DNA of 11,211 bases from assembly GCA_003694905.1 (NCBI GenBank), contig RFJM01000493.1, forward strand, positions 1-11,211, written 5' to 3'. Under the pieces are notes generated by a model, which was not told the origin of the DNA, did no database searches, and saw only the letters and a program-made list of their open reading frames with translations. This DNA is from Caldilineae bacterium (GTDB lineage Bacteria > Chloroflexota > Anaerolineae > J102). The position numbers were made by a program, and so were the translations under genes. Below are positions 1 through 6,476 of this stretch, one piece after another (position 1 is the first letter of the stretch; each line of letters starts with the position of its first letter).

Positions 1-199
1 ATACCATGGACATTTCGCGCAGGGACAGGAACGGAAATCGTGACTCGGTTCTAAAATCTGTTGGTGGCAGAAGGAGGGGGGCGTGTCTCAATTTGGGGGC
101 AGCTCGCGGGCGGCGCCCCCCGCAAACGTCGCCGCCACACCCAACCTGCCCCTCCCCAGCGCTTCGGCCTGCCGTGTCGTGCCGTGTGTTCAGGTATGC

Positions 200-221
200 G
201 GACGGGCTGGAAAGCCTGTCC
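200..221. repeat. Inverted repeat with GGAA loop
   Basis: Bases 200-208 pair with 213-221 as a 9-bp stem containing one G-T mismatch (a G-U wobble in RNA), closing a GGAA loop at 209-212, which fits the GNRA tetraloop pattern. No T-run follows, so it is not a classical terminator. The core GGCTGGAAAGCC resembles interspersed palindromes I recall from Chloroflexota and Planctomycetes intergenic DNA. That resemblance is from memory and unverified. Confidence 0.5.
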
Positions 222-283
222 CACATGCAGCCCGGCCCGAGAAGCTGAAACCTCGGCCGCCTGTCTCGTTGGCCGGTGCCGCG

Positions 284-305
284 GTGCGGGGGCGCTCCCC
301 CGCAC
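284..305. repeat. Perfect 9-bp GC-rich hairpin
   Basis: GTGCGGGGG at 284-292 is followed by the loop CGCT (293-296) and the exact reverse complement CCCCCGCAC at 297-305. A 9-bp nearly all-GC stem with a 4-base loop is very stable as RNA. No T-tract follows (the next bases are GCCCTTAGC), so an intrinsic terminator is not supported. It could be an intergenic repeat, a transcript-stabilising hairpin, or a T-less terminator of an upstream gene lying outside the window. Confidence 0.55.
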
Positions 306-430
306 GCCCTTAGCAGGGGGGACCCTACCAGCCTAGCGCACCGGCTGCCCTATTTTGCAACGCACCCTGCGCCGGGTTCCGCCTTGCACCCGATCGACCC
401 AACGCCTGTAATCGTCCTGTAACCCAGTTC

Positions 431-439
431 TGCTATACT
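431..439 (+). promoter_or_regulatory. Extended -10 promoter for the acyl-CoA cluster
   Basis: TGCTATACT contains a TG extension one base before TATACT (5 of 6 matches to TATAAT), the extended -10 form of sigma70-type promoters. No good -35 hexamer lies 16-18 bases upstream, which extended -10 promoters tolerate. The predicted start is about 445-447, giving a leader of about 48 bases before the ATG at 494. Position and composition fit the main promoter of the cluster, but this is prediction from sequence only. Confidence 0.5.
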
Positions 440-443
440 TGGG

Positions 444-459
444 GTTGTCAACGGACAAC
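444..459. promoter_or_regulatory. Candidate operator dyad at the promoter start point
   Basis: GTTGTC (444-449) and GACAAC (454-459) are perfect inverted repeats around AACG. The dyad begins four bases after the -10 hexamer, so it covers the predicted transcription start, a usual place for a repressor site. The arm length suits a dimeric regulator such as a TetR- or GntR-family acyl-CoA sensor, but no regulator gene is in the window and the family is a guess. A short leader hairpin is the alternative. No second copy was noticed near the possible promoter at 7407. Confidence 0.4.
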
Positions 460-493
460 GATTTCCACCGCTTCGCTGTTGTTTTTCACGGCC

Positions 494-2074
494 ATGTATA
501 TCGGCGACTATCTCGGCCGACGCGAGCTCTACAGCCCGGACAGGCTCGCTGTAGTCGATGTCGGCAAGACACCGGAATTGCGACTCACCTATCGCCAGTG
601 GAACCGCCGGGTGAACCGCCTGGCCAACTGGTTGCGCCGCCACGCGGGGGTGGAGAAAGGTGACCGAGCCGCGATCTTGGCCCGCGACGGCATCGAACAC
701 CTGGATCTCTTTCACGCTTGTAGCAAGCTGGGTGCCATCCACACACCCCTGAACTGGCGACTCCATTGGCGCGAGGTCCTGGGTCTATTGCAGCAGACCG
801 AGCCCAAAGTTCTGCTCTATTCGGGCGATTTCGGCGAAAACGTGGCCCAGATCCGCAGCGCACTGGCCGGGACCGGGCATCCGCTGCAGCACTATGTCCA
901 TCTCGATGGTCAGGGCATCGCGGATTCTCTCTCCTACGCGTCCATCCTCGAGCTTGCGCCCGAAACACCGGTTGCCTGTGAATCGTTGGAGGCGGAAGAT
1001 ATCGCCTGCCTGCTGTTTACAGGGGGCACAACCGGCCTGCCCAAGGGGGCCATGATCAGCCATCGCATGATCGTGTGGAATGTGATGAATACCGTGATCC
1101 ACGATCTGCGGCATGACGACATCTACCTCAACGTGTTTCCCCTGTTTCATACCGGCGGCCTCTTTACCTACACCTCGGCGCAAGTGGTTTTCGGCAATAC
1201 CTGCATCCTGGTGCGGCAGTTTGATCCCCGTCAGGTGCTGGAGCTGATCGAACGGGAAGGGGTGACGGTGTTCGCCGGGGTGCCCACCATGTATCAGATG
1301 ATAGCAGAGGCGCCCAATTTCGAGCAGGCCGATCTGAGCAGCCTGCGCTTCTGCACCAGTGGTGGTGCGCCTCTACCGGTGCCTCTGATCGAGAAGTACA
1401 TCCGGGAGAAGGGTGTGCGTTTCAAGCAGGGATTCGGTATGACGGAATTCGGGCCGGGTCTTTTTGCGCTGGCACCTGAAGACGCCCTGCGCAAGGCGGG
1501 CAGTATTGGCCGGCCGAATTTCTTCATCGACGCGCGTGTGGTCGATGACAACAACCGACCTCTCGGCCCCGACCAGCCGGGGGAGCTGGTGCTGAAGGGG
1601 CCCAGCCGCTGCTCGGGCTACTGGAACAACCCGGAAGCCAGCGCCGCCGTTATCGACGAGGAAGGCTGGTTCCACACAGGTGATATCGTGCGCTACGACG
1701 AAGAGGGATACTTCTACGTGCTGGACCGCAAGAAGGACATGTTCATTTCGGGTGGCGAGAACGTATACCCGGCAGAGATCGAGAATGTGCTCTATCGCCA
1801 CCCGGCCGTGCACATGTGCGCGGTCATCGGCGTTCCCGATGAGCGCTGGGGCGAGGTGGGCAAGGCCTGCGTGGTGCTCAAGCCCGGCAGCCAGGCCAGC
1901 GAGGAGGAGCTTATCGGCTTCATGCAGGAGCATCTCGCCCGCTATAAGGTTCCCAGAAGCGTTGTCTTTATGGATTCACTTCCTCTCTCCGGTATGGGCA
2001 AGATCCTCAAGCGCGAGCTCAGAAAAATGTTTGTTGAGGATGCCGGTGCCGGCTCATCCACCCCAGCTCAGTGA
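494..2074 (+). CDS. AMP-forming acyl-CoA ligase (first copy)
   Basis: ATP-dependent carboxylate-CoA ligase of the ANL (class I adenylate-forming) superfamily, making an acyl-AMP and then the acyl-CoA in the cytoplasm. With the ATG at 494 it has 526 residues, normal for the family. Visible signatures are the phosphate-binding loop LFTGGTTGLPKG (174-185), FGMTEFGPG (314-322), HTGD (394-397) with the hinge region DRKKDMFISGGENVYP (411-426), and the C-terminal catalytic lysine K503 in SGMGKILKREL. All key residues are present, so it should be active. An in-frame TTG at 479 would add five residues; ATG 494 is preferred because family-like sequence begins there. Neither start has a clear Shine-Dalgarno. 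It is paralogous to the ligase at 4950-6476. It may be annotated as long-chain-fatty-acid or o-succinylbenzoate ligase, but the acid substrate cannot be read from the sequence. Threonine codons are mostly ACC, unlike the last genes of the cluster. Confidence 0.9.
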   Translation: MYIGDYLGRRELYSPDRLAVVDVGKTPELRLTYRQWNRRVNRLANWLRRHAGVEKGDRAAILARDGIEHLDLFHACSKLGAIHTPLNWRLHWREVLGLLQQTEPKVLLYSGDFGENVAQIRSALAGTGHPLQHYVHLDGQGIADSLSYASILELAPETPVACESLEAEDIACLLFTGGTTGLPKGAMISHRMIVWNVMNTVIHDLRHDDIYLNVFPLFHTGGLFTYTSAQVVFGNTCILVRQFDPRQVLELIEREGVTVFAGVPTMYQMIAEAPNFEQADLSSLRFCTSGGAPLPVPLIEKYIREKGVRFKQGFGMTEFGPGLFALAPEDALRKAGSIGRPNFFIDARVVDDNNRPLGPDQPGELVLKGPSRCSGYWNNPEASAAVIDEEGWFHTGDIVRYDEEGYFYVLDRKKDMFISGGENVYPAEIENVLYRHPAVHMCAVIGVPDERWGEVGKACVVLKPGSQASEEELIGFMQEHLARYKVPRSVVFMDSLPLSGMGKILKRELRKMFVEDAGAGSSTPAQ

Positions 2075-2080
2075 TAGGAG
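2075..2080 (+). promoter_or_regulatory. Ribosome binding site of the hydrolase gene
   Basis: TAGGAG directly follows the TGA (2072-2074) of the ligase gene and lies nine bases before ATG 2090. It supports that start and suggests coupled translation of the two genes. Confidence 0.6.
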
Positions 2081-2089
2081 ACACGTGTA

Positions 2090-3151
2090 ATGAGCCCCAT
2101 CCCCACGCTTCCCGGTATTGAATCGAGCTTTGTGGATACACCCCGACTGCGCACGCATGTGCTGACCTGTGGACCCGAGGGCGGCACGCCGGTGGTCTTC
2201 GTTCACGGCAACTTCTCGGCCAGTACCTTTTGGGAGGAGATCATGCTGGCGCTGCCGGGCGGTTTCCGCGGCATCGCGCCCGACCTACGAGGCTACGGGT
2301 GGAGCGAGGACAAGTTGATCGACGCCACCCGCGGCTATCGCGACTGGACCGACGACCTGTTTGCGCTATTCCAGGCCATGGGTATTGAGCGGGCGCATCT
2401 GGTGGGGTGGTCGCTAGGGGGTGGGGTGCTCTACCGCTTTCTCATCGATCATCCCGAATCGGTTCTCTCGCTGACCTTGGTCAATCCGGTATCGCCATAC
2501 GGTTTTGGCGGGACCAAGGATCTGCAGGGTACGCCATGCTATGACGACTACGCCGGCTCGGGTGGGGGCGTGGTGAATCCCGAATTCGTAAAGCGCATTG
2601 TGGCCCAGGATCGCAGCGCCGACGATGCCAACTCCCCGCGCAATGTGATCAACAGCTTCTATTACAAGCCCCCATTCCGCGCGGCCCGAGAGGAGGATTT
2701 CCTGACGGCCGCCCTGCAGGAGCGGACGGGCGAGGACCGGTACCCGGGCGACTTCACGCCGTCGCCGAACTGGCCCAATATGGCACCCGGTCGTTGGGGT
2801 CCCATTAACGCGGGCAGCCCCAAGTATGTACTGGGCGACGCGGAAGCATTCTGTGCAGTTCCGTCCAAACCCCCCGTCTTGTGGATTCGTGGTAGTGATG
2901 ACATGATCGTGTCGGACAATTCGATGTTTGATTTCGGCACCCTGGGCAAGCTGGGCTATGTGCCCGGCTGGCCGGGTGAGGATGTCTTTCCGCCACAACC
3001 GATGGTCGGGCAAACCCGTGCCGTGTTGGAGCGCTATGCCGCAGAGGGCGGGAGCTACACCGAGCACGTGATCTCGGACACGGCACATGCCCCTCATATC
3101 GAGAAGCCGGAGGCATTCAATGCGCTTTTCCATCCCTTCATTGGCGGCTGA
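2090..3151 (+). CDS. Alpha/beta-fold serine hydrolase
   Basis: Cytoplasmic alpha/beta hydrolase of 353 residues with no signal peptide or membrane segment. Seen: the oxyanion-hole motif FVHGN (37-41), PDLRGYG (64-70), the nucleophile elbow GWSLGG (106-111) with S108, a probable acid D270 or D271 in WIRGSDDMIVSD, and H333 in SDTAHAPHIEKPE. The Ser-Asp-His triad is therefore complete. The stretch between the elbow and the acid (about 135-260) is long, with CYDDYAGSGGG and SPRNVINSFYYKPPF segments, indicating a large cap that probably shapes the substrate pocket. A second insert (277-310) separates acid and histidine. The serine excludes a haloalkane dehalogenase, which uses Asp. It starts 15 bases after the ligase and precedes a thiolase, so an ester, lactone or acyl-CoA thioester made or used in the same pathway is a reasonable substrate guess. 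The exact reaction is unknown. Confidence 0.85.
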   Translation: MSPIPTLPGIESSFVDTPRLRTHVLTCGPEGGTPVVFVHGNFSASTFWEEIMLALPGGFRGIAPDLRGYGWSEDKLIDATRGYRDWTDDLFALFQAMGIERAHLVGWSLGGGVLYRFLIDHPESVLSLTLVNPVSPYGFGGTKDLQGTPCYDDYAGSGGGVVNPEFVKRIVAQDRSADDANSPRNVINSFYYKPPFRAAREEDFLTAALQERTGEDRYPGDFTPSPNWPNMAPGRWGPINAGSPKYVLGDAEAFCAVPSKPPVLWIRGSDDMIVSDNSMFDFGTLGKLGYVPGWPGEDVFPPQPMVGQTRAVLERYAAEGGSYTEHVISDTAHAPHIEKPEAFNALFHPFIGG

Positions 3152-3181
3152 GGTATGTCCGCCATGCGCCGACGGGCTTAT

Positions 3182-3185
3182 GGAG
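3182..3185 (+). promoter_or_regulatory. Ribosome binding site of the SCP-x-type thiolase
   Basis: GGAG seven bases before ATG 3193 fixes this start. The 41-base gap from the hydrolase gene shows no promoter or terminator. Confidence 0.55.
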
Positions 3186-3192
3186 AACGACG

Positions 3193-4455
3193 ATGACAGA
3201 ACGTAAACTCGGACGCGGCGTTGCCATAGTTGGGGCAGGGATGAGCCGTTTCGGCACCTTTCCCGGCCGGGCCAGCCGCGATCTCTTTGTGGAGGCATTC
3301 CAGGCCATGCGCGAGTCGGTGGACAAGGGCCTGGATCCACGCGACATCCAGATCATGTATCTGGGCAACTATAGCAGCGACCTGTTCGAAGGCCAGGGGC
3401 ATACGGCTCCCCTGATGGCCGACTGGGTGGGGCTCACGCCTGTCCCGGCGCTGCGGGTCGAAGATGCCTGCGCCAGCGGGGGTGTAGCGCTGCGTCAGGG
3501 GATTCTGGCCGTGGCTTCGGGGCTATATGATATCGTGCTGGTGGGTGGGGTCGAGAAGATGAGCGATCTGCCCACCGAGCGGGTGACGGATACCCTGGCG
3601 ACCGCGGGCGATGTCCTGTACGAGATCCCCGCCGGCTTCACATTTCCGGGCTTCTACGCGGCCATGGCTACGGCCTACATGGACCGCTACGGCGCCACAC
3701 CCGAATCGCTGATGGCAGTTGGGCGCAAGAACCATGAGAACGGCGCCCTGAATCCCAAAGCCCAGTTCAGCCTCACCATTGCCGACATCATGGCGAAGAA
3801 GATCGCAGGCGCGGAGAAGAGGGGGCGGCCGGTCCCCACCTGGCGGGATGAGATGGAGTTTCTGCACGACCACCAGGCCAATCCCATCATCTCCTGGCCT
3901 CTGCGGCTGTTCGATTGCTCGCCGATTACAGATGGTGCCGCGGCTGTGCTGTTGGTGGCGGCGGATCTGGCCCGCCAGTTTACGGATGCACCGATCCACA
4001 TCATCGGTAGCGGCCAGGCCAGCGACGTGGCTTTGCACGATCGTCCTGACCCGACCGTGATTCGCGCCGCGGAACGGGCCTCGCACCAGGCGTATGAGAT
4101 GGCCGGCATCAAACCGACGGACGTGAAGCTGGCCGAGGTGCATGACTGTTTTACCATTGCCGAGATTTTGGCCAGCGAGGATCTGGGCTTTTTCGAGCGA
4201 GGGCAGGGTTACATCGCGGCTGAAGAGGGTCTGACCCGCCGTAATGGCCCCAGGCCTATCAATACGTCGGGTGGTCTGAAAGCCAAGGGGCACCCGGTGG
4301 GCGCGTCGGGCGTGGCCCAGGCCGTGGAGATCTGGCACCAGCTACGCGGGGAAGCCGGCGCCCGGCAGGTCTCGGGCACACCCGATCTGGCGCTCAGTCA
4401 CAATGTCGGCGGCACCGGCCAGACTTGCGTGGTGCATATCTACGAACGACGCTAA
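3193..4455 (+). CDS. SCP-x/archaeal-type thiolase
   Basis: Thiolase-fold enzyme of 420 residues, of the branch including SCP-x thiolases and archaeal acetoacetyl-CoA thiolases, often annotated as lipid-transfer protein or acetyl-CoA acetyltransferase. Seen: the nucleophile C93 in VEDACASGG, the branch-typical EVHDCF (315-320; H317, C319), H367 in GLKAKGHPVGASG, and a C-terminal HNVGGTGQTC (403-412) where classical thiolases have a CxG motif. The second cysteine of FadA-type enzymes is therefore absent at its usual place, and C319 may take that role. The DUF35 protein 36 bases downstream is the usual partner of this branch, and the two probably form a complex. Likely role: CoA-dependent cleavage, or the reverse condensation, of a 3-ketoacyl-CoA. 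Because some DUF35-partnered relatives (Ltp2 in steroid side-chain breakdown) are retro-aldolases, an aldol cleavage cannot be ruled out, although the retained C93 favours thiolysis. Confidence 0.85.
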   Translation: MTERKLGRGVAIVGAGMSRFGTFPGRASRDLFVEAFQAMRESVDKGLDPRDIQIMYLGNYSSDLFEGQGHTAPLMADWVGLTPVPALRVEDACASGGVALRQGILAVASGLYDIVLVGGVEKMSDLPTERVTDTLATAGDVLYEIPAGFTFPGFYAAMATAYMDRYGATPESLMAVGRKNHENGALNPKAQFSLTIADIMAKKIAGAEKRGRPVPTWRDEMEFLHDHQANPIISWPLRLFDCSPITDGAAAVLLVAADLARQFTDAPIHIIGSGQASDVALHDRPDPTVIRAAERASHQAYEMAGIKPTDVKLAEVHDCFTIAEILASEDLGFFERGQGYIAAEEGLTRRNGPRPINTSGGLKAKGHPVGASGVAQAVEIWHQLRGEAGARQVSGTPDLALSHNVGGTGQTCVVHIYERR

Positions 4456-4491
4456 CTTCCTTGAGTCTCCCGCTCACCAAGAAGAGCTCCC

Positions 4492-4914
4492 ATGTCCCCC
4501 CATTCCTTCACCCACGCGGAATATCTGGCCCACCTTCAGAACCACGTCCTGGCTGCCTCTCGCTGCCAGAACTGCGGTGAACTCTACCTGCCACCCCGCC
4601 CGCTCTGCCGGCGCTGTTTTGCACAGGACATGCGTTGGGAGGAGTTGTCGGGCAGGGGGGAGTTGGTCGCGTTTACGGTAGTGCATATCGTGCCTTCGGC
4701 CATGCTGGAGGCAGGTTACGACCAGGACAGGCCCTACGTCAGCGGGCTGGTACGCCTGGAGGAAGGGCCTACCATCAGCGCCCTCATTACCGGTGTCGAT
4801 GCCCATCATCCCGAAACCATACGGGTGGGCTCACAGGTGCGGGTGGTGTTTCCGAGGGGTGACCAAGATCCGGGTCCCGCACCGCTGGTCTTCGAGGTTG
4901 TCTCCGAATCGTAA
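4492..4914 (+). CDS. Zn-ribbon/OB-fold DUF35 protein, thiolase partner
   Basis: Small cytoplasmic protein of 140 residues. The N-terminal helix region (about 1-22) is followed by a rubredoxin-like zinc ribbon with four cysteines: C25, C28 in CQNCG and C39, C42 in CRRC. Residues of about 55-125 form an OB-fold with the family-typical GRGELVAFTVVH beginning and VGSQVRVVF end. This is the DUF35 architecture. Family members bind SCP-x-type or archaeal thiolases, and in archaea bridge thiolase to HMG-CoA synthase and help pass the acyl-CoA along; haloarchaeal two-subunit ketothiolases also use such a subunit. Its place directly after the thiolase supports the same role here. No HMG-CoA synthase gene is visible. 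Spacing is 36 bases upstream and 35 downstream, consistent with one operon. GAAGAG at 4481-4486 is a weak ribosome binding site for the ATG used. All four zinc ligands are intact. Confidence 0.87.
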   Translation: MSPHSFTHAEYLAHLQNHVLAASRCQNCGELYLPPRPLCRRCFAQDMRWEELSGRGELVAFTVVHIVPSAMLEAGYDQDRPYVSGLVRLEEGPTISALITGVDAHHPETIRVGSQVRVVFPRGDQDPGPAPLVFEVVSES

Positions 4915-4949
4915 GCTCTTTCCAATCCTTCACGCACGGCAGGTGAACG

Positions 4950-6476
4950 ATGTACCACTTCGACTGGATTGCCCGACACGCAGAACGGACACCCGATAAG
5001 CTGGCCATAGTCGATGCGTCGACAGGCCGGAAGCTAACCTATGCACAGTTTAACGAACGTTGCAACCGCCTGGCCGGTTTCTTGCAGCGGAAGTTGGGGA
5101 TCCGCCGTGGGGATCGGGTCTCGATCCTGGCCGGCAACAGCTCCGACTACTACGAGGTGTTGTGGGCATGTGGCAAGATGGGTGCGATCCTGAATACGCT
5201 GAACTGGCGGCTGGCCGTTCCTGAGCTGGAGTACATCATCAACGATTGCGAGCCGCGGGTGCTGATTTATGAGCCGGAGTTCGCCGATAAGGTTGCGGCG
5301 CTGCGGCCCAGGATCGCCTGCGAGAGCTACATCGTGAGGGCAGAAGAAGCGTCCGAGGGAGAGTGGACGTATGAGCAGGCAGTGGCTGCCGGAGATCCCG
5401 GCGGTGTGGAGATGCCTCCTCTGCGCTACGACGATACCTGGGCGATTCTCTATACTTCGGGCACCACAGGCCGACCAAAAGGCGCGCAGGTGACGTACGG
5501 CAATTTCTTCTACAACGCCGTAGGCATGGGGCAGGCCATCGACCTCACTTCCAACGATATCAATCTAAACGTGCTGCCCTGTTTCCATTCCGGCGGTTTG
5601 GGGCTGTATGCCGGGCCGATCTTCCACGCCGGAGGGACGCTGGTAGTGATGCGGGCGTTCGACCCGGCGGAGATGTTGCGGCTGATCCAGGAATGGCAGG
5701 TGACCGTCATTTTGCTGGTGCCTTCCATCTATCTGGCCCTGAGCCGGTTCGCCGATTTCGAGCGGTACGATGTCTCCAGTGTACGTAGTTGGGGCAGTGG
5801 AGGCTCGGCGTTGCCGCCTTCGCTGGTGCATGAGTTTGCCGCACGGGGGGTGATCATCCAGCAAGGCTTTGGCATGACGGAGACTGGCCCGACCGTTTTC
5901 ATGATCCCCAAGGCCGACGCGGTGCGTAAGGCAGGTTCGGTGGGTAAGCCGGTGTTGCATACCGATGTGCGCATCGTGGATCGGGAGGGCAACGTGTTGG
6001 GGCCCAACGAGGTGGGCGAGCTTTGCATCCGGGGCGGAAACGTAACCACGGGCTACTGGAACCGGCCCGAGGCCACGGCGGAGGCGATTCGGGACGGATG
6101 GCTGCATTCGGGTGACGCGGCCCGTTACGACGAGGAGGGTTTCTATTACATCGTAGATCGCTGGAAGGACATGTTCATCTCGGGCGGGGAGAATGTCTAC
6201 CCGGCGGAGGTGGAGAATGTGATCTACCAGATGCCGGCTGTGGCGGAATGTGCGGTCATCGGGGTGCCGCATCCTCAGTGGCAGGAGACGGGCCGGGCGA
6301 TTATCGTGGTGAAGGAGGGCTATTCGCTGACGGAGCAGGAGGTGATCGATTTCTGTCAGGACAAGCTGGCCCGGTATAAGATCCCCAAGTCGGTGGTGTT
6401 TGTAGACAGCCTGCCGCGCACGGCAGCGGGCAAGGTGCTGAAGCGAGTACTGCGCGAGCAGTACGGTCAGCCCTGA
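4950..6476 (+). CDS. AMP-forming acyl-CoA ligase (second copy)
   Basis: Second ANL-superfamily carboxylate-CoA ligase, 508 residues. Seen: the phosphate loop LYTSGTTGRPKG (167-178), FGMTETGPT (307-315), HSGD (386-389) with DRWKDMFISGGENVYP (403-418), and catalytic lysine K495 in TAAGKVLKRVL. The start MYHFDWIARHAERTPDKLAIVD matches the usual N-terminus, and AGGTG at 4941-4945 is a short-spaced ribosome binding site before ATG 4950. It shares long motif blocks with the 494-2074 ligase, including an identical 14-residue DMFISGGENVYPAE, but differs in the acyl-pocket regions (for example WGSGGSALPP against CTSGGAPLPV), so the two probably accept different acids. It carries the standard TETGP, whereas the first copy has TEFGP. 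The stop codon overlaps the start of the MaoC gene. Substrate unknown; a MenE or fatty acid ligase label would be by similarity only. Confidence 0.9.
   Translation: MYHFDWIARHAERTPDKLAIVDASTGRKLTYAQFNERCNRLAGFLQRKLGIRRGDRVSILAGNSSDYYEVLWACGKMGAILNTLNWRLAVPELEYIINDCEPRVLIYEPEFADKVAALRPRIACESYIVRAEEASEGEWTYEQAVAAGDPGGVEMPPLRYDDTWAILYTSGTTGRPKGAQVTYGNFFYNAVGMGQAIDLTSNDINLNVLPCFHSGGLGLYAGPIFHAGGTLVVMRAFDPAEMLRLIQEWQVTVILLVPSIYLALSRFADFERYDVSSVRSWGSGGSALPPSLVHEFAARGVIIQQGFGMTETGPTVFMIPKADAVRKAGSVGKPVLHTDVRIVDREGNVLGPNEVGELCIRGGNVTTGYWNRPEATAEAIRDGWLHSGDAARYDEEGFYYIVDRWKDMFISGGENVYPAEVENVIYQMPAVAECAVIGVPHPQWQETGRAIIVVKEGYSLTEQEVIDFCQDKLARYKIPKSVVFVDSLPRTAAGKVLKRVLREQYGQP

Larger units (their letters stand above)
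1..433. other. Intergenic region without a supported gene
   Basis: No reading frame here looks like a real protein. The open frames are short, overlap one another on both strands, and encode low-complexity Arg/Pro/Gly/Ala-rich peptides typical of GC-rich non-coding DNA. Frame 1 is open from base 1 to a TAA at 52-54 and could be the last 17 codons of an upstream gene, but that is too short to judge. The stretch is rich in G and C runs, with two clear hairpins (200-221, 284-305), a weaker one (109-115 pairing with 130-136), and an imperfect 10-base tandem repeat at 171-190. It looks like an intergenic spacer with repeat or RNA-structure elements, ending at the promoter of the acyl-CoA cluster. 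Confidence 0.6.

Noticed and set aside
6..313. Several short overlapping open frames on both strands in the upstream spacer
   Set aside because: Four mutually overlapping frames of similar length with Arg/Pro/Gly/Ala-rich products, crossing the hairpins, and with no recognisable domain or clear ribosome binding site.
384..389. TTGCAC as the -35 element of the cluster promoter
   Set aside because: It is 44 bases upstream of the TATACT -10 element, far beyond the usual 16-18 base spacing.
494..2074. Calling the ligases MenE (o-succinylbenzoate-CoA ligase)
   Set aside because: No menaquinone genes are nearby and the motifs are shared by all ANL ligases; the beta-oxidation context argues for other acids.
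2090..3151. Haloalkane dehalogenase identity for the hydrolase
   Set aside because: The nucleophile elbow is GWSLGG with serine; dehalogenases need aspartate at this position.
2414..3340. Minus-strand open frame of 308 codons opposite the hydrolase
   Set aside because: Same low-complexity composition, no motif, and it runs opposite two well-supported plus-strand genes.
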